Below, one piece after another: positions 17,477 to 24,500 of a stretch of 38,202 bases of DNA; positions within the stretch are counted from its first letter, which is position 1, and each line of letters begins with the position of its first letter. Origin of the DNA: Bacteroidales bacterium (GTDB lineage: Bacteria; Bacteroidota; Bacteroidia; Bacteroidales; VadinHA17); NCBI GenBank assembly GCA_021163295.1, contig JAGGXD010000262.1:1-38202 (forward strand), written 5' to 3'. Position numbers and translations under genes: made by a program. The notes under the pieces were generated by a model. It saw only the letters and a list, made by a program, of their open reading frames with translations, was not told where the DNA came from and searched no databases.

Positions 17477-18442
17477 TTATTTAATCTCAGGATAGGTAAT
17501 AGTTTCAGTGGTAGCCAGTCCGTTCTCATAACGATAAAACCCTGAGCCCGAAGTCTTTCCATAGAAACCATATCTGACCAGACGTTTCAGAATCGGGCTT
17601 GGCTTGAATTTTTGATCTCCAAACTCTTCATAGAGATTTTCCATCCATTTAACCATTTTATCCAGACCTATTCTGTCAGCCATCTCAAAAGGACCAAACT
17701 GCATACCATATCCTTTTTTCATGGTTGTATCGATACAGGTTGTTGAAGCAATGCCTTCCATCAGGGTTTCACATGCTTCGTTAACGAGTGTTGCAATAAG
17801 ACGGGTACTAATATTACCCGGAGATTCATGTACAATAATCGGCTTCTTCTCAATCTTTTTAGCAAACTTTAAAACAAATTCATATGATTTATCGCTTGTC
17901 TTTACTCCATTAACCACTTCAACAATTTTAACAGTTATTGCCGGAGTGATAAAATGCAAACCTACAGCCCTGTCGGGATAATCCAGCACCTCAGCCAGAT
18001 CAGAGATCATCATCGTTGATGTATTGGATGCAAGAATTGTTTCTCTTGATACTACCGATTCAATTTTCTTGAATACACTTTTCCTGAGTTCCCTGCTCGA
18101 TCCGGCTTTTTTTGTATTAATGGATTCAATTACCAGATCACAATCACTGATATCGTTATAATCAATTGATCCGGTTATCCTTGAAATAATTGCCCGCTTC
18201 TCACTTTTTGTCATACCCCATTTACTAATTATTTCATCAAGACGAATGGATATTTCATTAAAGATTTCTTTAACTCTTTCCTCGGTAAGGTCAATAAATA
18301 CAACATCTATGCCTTGCTTACTAATAATTACTGCAATATCCTGCCCCATAGTACCGGCACCAATTATACCTACTTTTTTCAGACTCCCCTTTTGCCTGGC
18401 TCGTTTTTCTAATGCGTAATCTTCAAGCACTTCTGTTTTCAT
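17477..18442 (-). CDS. hbd: 3-hydroxyacyl-CoA (3-hydroxybutyryl-CoA) dehydrogenase
   Basis: About 321 residues from the ATG at 18442. An ATG at 18487 would overlap pta by 41 bp and add a non-conserved leader, while 18442 leaves a 4-bp gap. It oxidises or reduces acetoacetyl-CoA/3-hydroxybutyryl-CoA with NAD(H). The Rossmann loop GIIGAGTMGQDIA, the catalytic His in VGLHFITPA, and the C-terminal domain (STRLIATLVNEACETLMEG, QFGPFEMADRIGLD) are present. It appears without thiolase, crotonase or acyl-CoA dehydrogenase, so a complete butyrate pathway is not encoded here. Confidence 0.92.
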   Translation of the reverse strand: MKTEVLEDYALEKRARQKGSLKKVGIIGAGTMGQDIAVIISKQGIDVVFIDLTEERVKEIFNEISIRLDEIISKWGMTKSEKRAIISRITGSIDYNDISDCDLVIESINTKKAGSSRELRKSVFKKIESVVSRETILASNTSTMMISDLAEVLDYPDRAVGLHFITPAITVKIVEVVNGVKTSDKSYEFVLKFAKKIEKKPIIVHESPGNISTRLIATLVNEACETLMEGIASTTCIDTTMKKGYGMQFGPFEMADRIGLDKMVKWMENLYEEFGDQKFKPSPILKRLVRYGFYGKTSGSGFYRYENGLATTETITYPEIK

Positions 18443-18446
18443 ATGT

Positions 18447-19454
18447 TTATTTTTTAATGGCATCTGCCTGGTTGGCTGTAATAGCAACTAAGTTTACAAT
18501 ATCACTAACTGAACATCCTCTTGAGAGATCGTTAATTGGAGCTGCCATACCTTGCAAAACCGGGCCTATAGCTTCAGCATGTGCAAGACGCTGGACAAGT
18601 TTATAAGCAATATTCCCTGCTTCCATGGTTGGAAAGATAAGAACATTGGCTCTCCCTGCAATTTCACTTGCCGGAGCCTTCTTTTTGCCAATTGATTCAA
18701 TAATTGCAGTATCTGCCTGCATTTCACCATCTATTTTTAATGAAGGATCCATGGCATGTGCAATTCGGGTAGCTTCAACAACTTTATCAACCATTTCATG
18801 TTTTGCACTACCCTTGGTTGAGAAGCTAAGCATGGCAACTTTTGGTTCGAAGCCAGCTATCGCCCTGGTAGTATTTGCAGTGGCAACAGCAATTTCAGCA
18901 AGTTCTTTATCTGAAGGATCGGGATGGACTGCACAGTCGGCAAAAATAAGCACCCCATTTTCGCCAAAGGATTTATCGTTAAAGAACATAATAAAAGCAC
19001 CAGATACTACACTTATGCCTGGCAGGGTCTTAACGTATTGAAATGCAGGCCTTAACACATCAGTGGTAGCATTTCTTGCACCGGCAACCTCACCGTCGGC
19101 ATCTCCATTCTTAATCATTAACGTAGCCAGATAAAGTGGGTCTTCAATTAATTTAAATGCATCATCACGCGTAAGACCCTTATGCTTCCTCAACTCAACC
19201 ATTAAATCGACATACTCAAGTTTCCTGTGATGGCTTAACGGATCAATAATAGTTGCATTCTTAATACTCTTTAACCCAAATTTTACTGCGGAACTTTCAA
19301 TATCTTCCCTTTTCCCAAGCAGAATTATATCGGCAATTTTCTCCTTAATTAGAATATCTGCAGCTTTCAGTGTTCTTTCTTCCGTACCTTCCGGTAGTAC
19401 AATCCTTTTAATATTTTTTTTTGCTTTTTCCTTTATTGCTTTAAGTAACTCCAT
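18447..19454 (-). CDS. pta: Phosphate acetyltransferase
   Basis: This 335-residue short-form Pta without the regulatory N-terminal domains converts acetyl-CoA and phosphate to acetyl phosphate for AckA. Family motifs: RIVLPEGTEERTLKAAD at the start, GEVAGARNATTDVLRPA, MLSFSTKGSAKHEMVDKV, and FPTMEAGNIAYKLVQRLA near the end. First gene of pta-hbd-ackA-ptb-buk, all on the minus strand with short spacings except before ptb. Confidence 0.96.
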   Translation of the reverse strand: MELLKAIKEKAKKNIKRIVLPEGTEERTLKAADILIKEKIADIILLGKREDIESSAVKFGLKSIKNATIIDPLSHHRKLEYVDLMVELRKHKGLTRDDAFKLIEDPLYLATLMIKNGDADGEVAGARNATTDVLRPAFQYVKTLPGISVVSGAFIMFFNDKSFGENGVLIFADCAVHPDPSDKELAEIAVATANTTRAIAGFEPKVAMLSFSTKGSAKHEMVDKVVEATRIAHAMDPSLKIDGEMQADTAIIESIGKKKAPASEIAGRANVLIFPTMEAGNIAYKLVQRLAHAEAIGPVLQGMAAPINDLSRGCSVSDIVNLVAITANQADAIKK

Positions 19455-19493
19455 TGTATATCAATATTTTATATTAAAATTGTTTATGAGCTA

Positions 19494-19501
19494 CAAAGGT
19501 A
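19494..19501 (-). promoter_or_regulatory. -7 element of the pta operon
   Basis: The minus strand reads TACCTTTG, a perfect TAnnTTTG, 39 bp upstream of pta. A canonical TTTG -33 element is not seen, which would fit a promoter that needs an activator; see the palindrome at 19534-19547. Confidence 0.6.
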
Positions 19502-19533
19502 ATTAAAATTGCCTGTTTTTCTAATATTTCATT

Positions 19534-19547
19534 ATGACTATTGTCAT
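19534..19547. promoter_or_regulatory. FNR/CRP-like palindrome upstream of pta
   Basis: ATGAC-TATT-GTCAT is a perfect 5-bp dyad with a 4-bp spacer, inside a longer imperfect inverted repeat (ATTTCAT on one side, ATGAAAT on the other). It is centred about 53 bp upstream of the predicted transcription start. The TGAC-N4-GTCA form resembles sites of the CRP/FNR superfamily. Confidence 0.45.
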
Positions 19548-19626
19548 GAAATGGAGAATGTATTTAATAACATAACCACAAAAACTAATTAAAAAATGTT
19601 TTTCAGGATGACACATAGTTTATTCT

Positions 19627-19650
19627 GGAATATTGGAATATTGGAATACT
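19627..19650. repeat. 8-bp repeat, 3 copies, inverted relative to 13253
   Basis: GGAATATT, GGAATATT, GGAATACT. The reverse complement is the A(G/A)TATTCC octamer of 13253-13340 and 16215-16238. It is the only purine-rich (inverted) copy noticed on the plus strand. Confidence 0.75.
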
Positions 19651-19769
19651 GGGAAATTCAGCATCCCCTCATTTCATTTTCCAATATTTCAAAAAGTTCA
19701 AAGTTCGATAATATGTAACTTGAAACCTTTAATACTGCAATATATAGCATCATTTTATAAAAGAACTAA

Positions 19770-19804
19770 CCGCCAAGTTCGCTAAGGATGCGTAAAGAAC
19801 GCAA
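19770..19804. repeat. Degenerate CGC-AAG repeat
   Basis: Four similar words follow each other with 9-11 bp spacing: CGCCAAG (19771), CGCTAAG (19780), CGTAAAG (19791) and CGCAA (19800). It resembles the CGCAAAG-type intergenic sequences met in many bacterial genomes, whose function I do not know. GC content is visibly higher than its surroundings. Confidence 0.45.
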
Positions 19805-19878
19805 TTTGCAACACAATTACTCAACTCTTTTTCTTCCCTCTTTCCATTATTCCATTATTCCATCTTTCCACTATTCCA

Positions 19879-19910
19879 TTTGAATAGTATTAACCTTTTT
19901 AATTACTTTG
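19879..19910 (+). promoter_or_regulatory. Promoter of the FAD/Fe-S oxidoreductase gene
   Basis: TTTG (19879-19882), a 20-nt spacer and TTACTTTG (19903-19910) match the Bacteroidota -33/-7 pattern with one mismatch. The start codon is at 19952, giving a leader of about 35 nt. Confidence 0.6.
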
Positions 19911-19951
19911 CGAAACTATGTTCATTATTATTTTAGCCAAAAAATTATTAT

Positions 19952-22912
19952 ATGGATCCTGCTAATTTGACCAGACAGCTAAATACCCTTGCCGGGTTAC
20001 TGGATGGAGATTTACTTTACGATGAAGTTAGTCGTTTGATATATGCTACTGATGCCTCGGCTTATCGTCAAAAACCGGTTGCTATTGCTTTACCCAAACA
20101 CAAAAATGACATTCTCAACATAATTATTTGGTCGCGTGAAAATAAAATACCGATAACACCAAGAACTGCAGGAACATCTCTTGCCGGCCAGGTAGTATCA
20201 GAAGGACTTATTGTAGATGTTTCCCGTTACATGAACAGGATCATTGAAGTTAACAAGTCAGAAAAATGGGTACGTGTGGAGCCGGGTGTTATACTGGATG
20301 AACTCAATCAATATCTTAAATCATTTGAACTGTTCTTTGGTCCGGAAACTTCCACCTCGAACCGCTGTATGATGGGTGGGATGTTAGGTAACAATGCATG
20401 CGGAGCACATTCCATACTTTATGGCAGCACAAGAGAGCATACACTTGAAGTATCCACCATTTTAAGCGATGGCTCAGAAGCAATATTCAATAATCTTACT
20501 ACGAAAGAGTTTGAGACTAAATGTACAGGAGAATCTCTTGAAAGTAATATTTACAGATCTATCCGTAAGATACTTACAAGCGAAACAAATAAGGAATCTA
20601 TCCGTACTGATTATCCTGATCCGGTTATTCCACGACGAAATACAGGCTATGCACTTGATCTTTTGCTAAAATCAGATGTATTTACTCCGGGTGAAAAAAA
20701 CCCTTTTAACTTTTCCAGGTTACTTGCCGGGTCGGAAGGCACACTGGCTTTTACAACCGGGATAAAATTAAACCTTATTGATCTCCCTCCGGCAGAAACA
20801 GGATTAGTTTGTGTTCATTTCAAAACCCTGGAGGAAACTTTCAGGGCAAACCTGATTGCACTGAAGTTCAAACCCGGAGCGGTGGAGATGATGGACAATA
20901 TAGTGCTGGAATTAACAAAAAGCAATATTGAACAGCAAAGGAACCGGTTTTTTATTAAAGGGAAACCCGCTGCTATTCTTGCTATAGAATTTGCCCGTGA
21001 AACTCGTGATGAGATAGAACAAATTGCAAAGGATCTTGAAGCAGATATGCGAAAAGAGGGTTATGGCTATCATTTTCCCCTTATTTTTCCACCTGACGTT
21101 GATAAAGTCTGGGATCTCAGGAAAGCAGGACTTGGAATCTTGTCTAACATGAAAGGAGATGCAAAACCAGTCTCACTAATTGAAGATACAGCAGTAAATG
21201 TAAGTATGTTACCTGATTACATGGATGAACTGAAAGTTATTTTGGATAAGCACAATAAAGAATGTGTTTACTATGCCCACATTGGATCAGGGGAAATTCA
21301 TCTGCGTCCTATACTTAATTTAAAAAAACCTGGTGATGTGGAGCTTTTCAGGACACTGGGACTTGAAGTTGCCACACTGGTTAAGAAATACCATGGATCA
21401 ATGAGCGGAGAACACGGTGATGGACGACTTCGCGGAGAATTTATACCAATAATTCTGGGTAACAGGAATTATGAATTGTTAAAAGAGGTGAAAAAAAGCT
21501 GGGACCCTCTAAATATTTTTAACCCGGGAAAAATAGTAGACACACCAATAATGAATACCAGTCTGCGCTATATTCCTGGTCAGGTTACCCCTGAAATAAA
21601 AACCATATTTGACTTTTCGGATGTTGGCGGAATTGTCAGGGCAACTGAGAAATGTAATGGTTCGGGCGATTGCAGGAAAACAGAAAAAATTGGGGGGACA
21701 ATGTGCCCAAGTTACATGGCAACTCGTGATGAGCATAATTCTACCAGGGCACGAGCTAATCTGTTACGGGAATTACTTAGTTTACCAGAGCAGGAAAAAC
21801 CGTTTGATCACCCGGAATTATACGAAATTCTTGACCTGTGCCTTTCCTGTAAAGGGTGTAAATCGGAATGCCCGTCAAGTGTTGATATAGCGAAAATGAA
21901 AGCAGAATTCCTGCAACATTACTACGACGACCATGGTATTCCCTTTAGAACAAGAGTTATTGCCAACATTTCAAAAATCAACCGTATAGGAGCCTTCTTT
22001 CCTGCACTATTTAACCTCTTTGCAAAAAGCAAGGTATTATCATTTCCAATAAAAAAGATCCTGAAATTTGCTGTAAAGCGATCAATACCTTCAATAAACA
22101 CTACAACACTTAGGAAATGGGTACGGCAAAACCTTCACAAACTCAACCCTGAAAATCCAAAAAACGGAACTGTTTACCTGTTTATTGATGAATTTACCAA
22201 CTATAACGATGCATCCATTGGCATTAAAACAATCCAATTATTGATAAGATTAGGCTACAGGACTGAAACACAATCACATGCCGAAAGCGGAAGAGCTTAT
22301 ATCTCTAAAGGTTTATTACGTAAAGCCCGTCGCCTTGCCGGGAAAAATATTGAAATTTTCGGTCCTTTAATAACAAAAGAAAGACCTTTGATAGGAATTG
22401 AACCTTCAGCGATTCTGAGTTTTCGTGACGAGTATCCTGATTTGTTACGCGGGAAGAATAAAGAAACAGCACAACAAATTGCCGACAATACTTTTATGAT
22501 TGATGAATTCCTGATAAAGGAAATGGAAAAGGGACATATTAAATCCGAAGCTTTTACAAATAGAAACCAGCATATTAAGCTGCATGGTCATTGCCAGCAA
22601 AAATCAATTGCCTCAACTGATGCCACAAAAAAATTATTGTCTTTACCAAAAAATTACACTGTCGAAGAGATCCCATCGGGTTGCTGTGGTATGGCAGGTT
22701 CGTTCGGATATGAAAAAGAACATTACGATTTAAGCATGAAAGTCGGAGAACTGGTTTTGTTTCCTGCTATTAGGGAAACCGCTGAAAAAACAATTATTGC
22801 AGCACCGGGAACAAGCTGTCGGCACCAGATAAAAGACGGTACAAACCGAACAGCTTACCATCCTGTGGAGGTGTTGTACGATGCCTTGTTAAAAAAAAAC
22901 CTATCCCTGTAA
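19952..22912 (+). CDS. FAD-linked oxidase fused to Fe-S/CCG-domain subunit (D-lactate dehydrogenase-like)
   Basis: A 986-residue fusion. The N-terminal FAD-binding (PCMH) domain (about 40-250) has PITPRTAGTSLAGQ and GNNACGAHSILYGSTREH. The FAD-oxidase C-terminal domain (to about 535) ends with SGEHGDGRLRGEFI near 480. Next come two Fe-S segments: CNGSGDC-x11-CP near 567 and CLSCKGCKSECP near 629. A C-terminal CCG domain has HGHCQQKS and IPSGCCGMAGSFGYE near 910. Known relatives oxidise D-lactate, glycolate or 2-hydroxyglutarate and pass electrons to quinone or an electron carrier. The first Cys motif differs from the usual CxxCGxC form. The exact substrate is not predictable. Its last codons lie inside the terminator hairpin at 22898. 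Confidence 0.9.
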   Translation: MDPANLTRQLNTLAGLLDGDLLYDEVSRLIYATDASAYRQKPVAIALPKHKNDILNIIIWSRENKIPITPRTAGTSLAGQVVSEGLIVDVSRYMNRIIEVNKSEKWVRVEPGVILDELNQYLKSFELFFGPETSTSNRCMMGGMLGNNACGAHSILYGSTREHTLEVSTILSDGSEAIFNNLTTKEFETKCTGESLESNIYRSIRKILTSETNKESIRTDYPDPVIPRRNTGYALDLLLKSDVFTPGEKNPFNFSRLLAGSEGTLAFTTGIKLNLIDLPPAETGLVCVHFKTLEETFRANLIALKFKPGAVEMMDNIVLELTKSNIEQQRNRFFIKGKPAAILAIEFARETRDEIEQIAKDLEADMRKEGYGYHFPLIFPPDVDKVWDLRKAGLGILSNMKGDAKPVSLIEDTAVNVSMLPDYMDELKVILDKHNKECVYYAHIGSGEIHLRPILNLKKPGDVELFRTLGLEVATLVKKYHGSMSGEHGDGRLRGEFIPIILGNRNYELLKEVKKSWDPLNIFNPGKIVDTPIMNTSLRYIPGQVTPEIKTIFDFSDVGGIVRATEKCNGSGDCRKTEKIGGTMCPSYMATRDEHNSTRARANLLRELLSLPEQEKPFDHPELYEILDLCLSCKGCKSECPSSVDIAKMKAEFLQHYYDDHGIPFRTRVIANISKINRIGAFFPALFNLFAKSKVLSFPIKKILKFAVKRSIPSINTTTLRKWVRQNLHKLNPENPKNGTVYLFIDEFTNYNDASIGIKTIQLLIRLGYRTETQSHAESGRAYISKGLLRKARRLAGKNIEIFGPLITKERPLIGIEPSAILSFRDEYPDLLRGKNKETAQQIADNTFMIDEFLIKEMEKGHIKSEAFTNRNQHIKLHGHCQQKSIASTDATKKLLSLPKNYTVEEIPSGCCGMAGSFGYEKEHYDLSMKVGELVLFPAIRETAEKTIIAAPGTSCRHQIKDGTNRTAYHPVEVLYDALLKKNLSL

Positions 22913-22924
22913 TAAGGATAGGTT
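22898..22924 (-). terminator. Intrinsic terminator of the unknown-protein gene
   Basis: AACCTATCC (22898-22906) and GGATAGGTT (22916-22924) form a perfect 9-bp stem with a 9-nt loop. Read on the minus strand the stem is followed at once by a run of T (complement of 22891-22897), a textbook Rho-independent terminator for the gene ending at 22945. It overlaps the last codons and stop of the plus-strand oxidoreductase and may also slow plus-strand transcripts, though its T-run there is 15 nt away. Confidence 0.85.
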
Positions 22925-22944
22925 ACAATGTATTATAAAATTTT

Positions 22945-24102
22945 TTATTTTTCTTTCAATTCGAGGTAATAATCATTAAGAATATTAGTAACCAGAGGTT
23001 TGTAATATTTCCAATAAAACTTCCTTTTATCCGAGAGGTCATTATTGTAAAGATATTTATCAACCTTTTCGATATCTTTGAAATAGGTAGTGGAATAGTT
23101 AACAACATTATTGGCAAAGTCGCCCGCGAAATAAAAATAATGTTTCTTTTCCGGTTGCATGATCACTGCAGGAAAGACTTCAGGAATAAGGTTAGCTTCC
23201 AATAGTGAATCTCCAACATAATTTGCATGAATTTTAAACTCAGAAAGAACAATATTTTCACCTGATTCGATAATATTGAACCAATGAGGGTAATTTACTT
23301 TATAAGGTAAATCGTAAGCTTCCTGGGCCTCTTTAGATGAATAAATAAATGGCACATCAAAATCAAGGTGTGTTTCATTCTCAAGCACAATGACTTTATT
23401 ATCATTTTTCACCAGAATAATTCCTGAATTTATAAATGGCCAGGTTTCAAGATTATCTTTCTCGTAAAGTTTAATTATCCACTTAGGAATTTCAGGATTC
23501 GTTGCGGGATTAAGATCCTTATAATATTTCCCTGCCCAGCCTGTCCAGTGAATATCGAAAATATTTTCTGTTTTGTTTCTTTCAAGCGGAGCAGTTGGAT
23601 AAGCCAATATATTATATTCAGCAATTACCAATTTATCCCTGTCTTTCATTTCCTTCAGTAAACTATAATCACTATTGTTTAATCCTCCATAAATAAGTCT
23701 GGAACGGTTGCTGCGATTAATTCCATGATACCAGTCATTAAAATACACTCCATACGTATCTGCATAGTAAAGAGCATCTAATGAATCGGCAAGTTCAATT
23801 ATTTGAGCAAATCGTATTCTTCGAGGTTCCCATTGCTTATCTCTAAGAGGACGTAAAGGAACAAAACCAAAGTAGTCTTTCTTATAAGAATACAACCTCT
23901 TGTTTCCTTTAACATACTTATTATGAGTAAGAATCCAGTGAAATGATTTGTGATTGTACCTGTCATAAGTTGGTACTGTCTTATCCAGAATAAGGACATC
24001 AAGAGGTCGTTTCGGCTGTACTCCCCACTTCACAATATTTAACACCGGGAAAAACAGGATCACAATAAGGATTATGATAAATAGAATAAGAGATTTTTTC
24101 AT
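22945..24102 (-). CDS. Membrane-anchored protein of unknown function
   Basis: 385 residues that I do not recognise. Residues 1-25 form a strongly hydrophobic signal anchor (KSLILFIIILIVILFFPVL) with no lipobox, so the rest should lie on the periplasmic side. The body is rich in Tyr, Trp, Asn and Asp and contains PLDVLILDKTVPTYDRYNH near 35, ALYYADTYGVYFNDW, IYGGLNNSDYSLLKEMKDRD and FDIHWTGWAGKYYKDL. The alternation of predicted strands ending in Asp/Asn with helices suggests an alpha/beta enzyme-like fold. It is a single gene with its own terminator and probable promoter (24144). Confidence 0.8.
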   Translation of the reverse strand: MKKSLILFIIILIVILFFPVLNIVKWGVQPKRPLDVLILDKTVPTYDRYNHKSFHWILTHNKYVKGNKRLYSYKKDYFGFVPLRPLRDKQWEPRRIRFAQIIELADSLDALYYADTYGVYFNDWYHGINRSNRSRLIYGGLNNSDYSLLKEMKDRDKLVIAEYNILAYPTAPLERNKTENIFDIHWTGWAGKYYKDLNPATNPEIPKWIIKLYEKDNLETWPFINSGIILVKNDNKVIVLENETHLDFDVPFIYSSKEAQEAYDLPYKVNYPHWFNIIESGENIVLSEFKIHANYVGDSLLEANLIPEVFPAVIMQPEKKHYFYFAGDFANNVVNYSTTYFKDIEKVDKYLYNNDLSDKRKFYWKYYKPLVTNILNDYYLELKEK

Positions 24103-24143
24103 TTTTAAGGAAGTTTAATTTATCAACTCAAAGGTGTCCAACT

Positions 24144-24151
24144 CAAATTTA
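24144..24151 (-). promoter_or_regulatory. Possible -7 element of the unknown-protein gene
   Basis: The minus strand reads TAAATTTG, a perfect TAnnTTTG, 42 bp before the gene. A weaker alternative, CACCTTTG, lies at 24129-24136. The rest of 24152-24419 is AT-rich with no gene or structure that I can support. Confidence 0.4.
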
Positions 24152-24419
24152 AACATAAATGTATTAAAATAAAAATTATAAAAAAAAATTTCAGCAATTT
24201 TCTATATACACAGTTTATAATAAATTCGCTTACACATATCTTTTAATACGCAAATTTGACAGGAAATGTTGTTTTAATATATATAAATTTTAAAATTGAA
24301 CCAAAGATAATTTATCGCTCTCAACTTCCAAAATCTTTTACAATATGTCCATAATAAAAATAAATTCTCTTGCTTCGGGAAATCCGGCATTTCTTCATAC
24401 TTGTACTATAAAGTAAAAA

Positions 24420-24476
24420 TTTAACATAAAATTAACATACACTGCTATTATCCGATTATTTTGAAAGTTACATTTG
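24420..24476 (+). promoter_or_regulatory. Candidate Pho box and -7 element of the phosphate transporter gene
   Basis: TTTAACA-TAAA-ATTAACA-TACA (24420-24441) is a direct repeat of two 7-mers separated by 4 bp, an 11-bp period as in PhoB-type boxes. TACATTTG, a perfect -7 element, lies at 24469-24476, 27 bp further on, with no TTTG -33 element. That is expected of an activator-dependent promoter. The start codon is at 24501. Confidence 0.65.
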
Positions 24477-24500
24477 TTCAATATCTAAAAGCCATCCCCT

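Larger units (their letters stand above)
19455..19951. other. Divergent intergenic region between pta and the FAD/Fe-S oxidoreductase
   Basis: This 497-bp region holds no credible gene. It contains the pta promoter and palindrome, an inverted octamer repeat (19627-19650), a degenerate CGC-AAG repeat (19770-19804), a pyrimidine-rich TTCCATTA tract (about 19825-19880) and the promoter of the downstream gene (19879-19910). Confidence 0.7.

Noticed and set aside
18443-18487. Longer hbd N-terminus overlapping pta by 41 bp
   Set aside because: The added residues are the out-of-frame reading of the pta end; the ATG at 18442 gives a normal 4-bp spacing.
19770-19804. tRNA or small structured RNA
   Set aside because: GC-richer than its surroundings but no cloverleaf or stable stem could be drawn; it is a degenerate short repeat.
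19881-19900. Pho box upstream of the FAD/Fe-S oxidoreductase (TTAAC then TAATT)
   Set aside because: The two words are 10 bp apart, not 11, and the second does not match the core; a normal -33 element is present.
24466-24477. Seventh XRE operator (TTACATTTGTTC) upstream of pit
   Set aside because: Only one arm matches the dyad; the similarity comes from the -7 element TACATTTG, which is common to many promoters.
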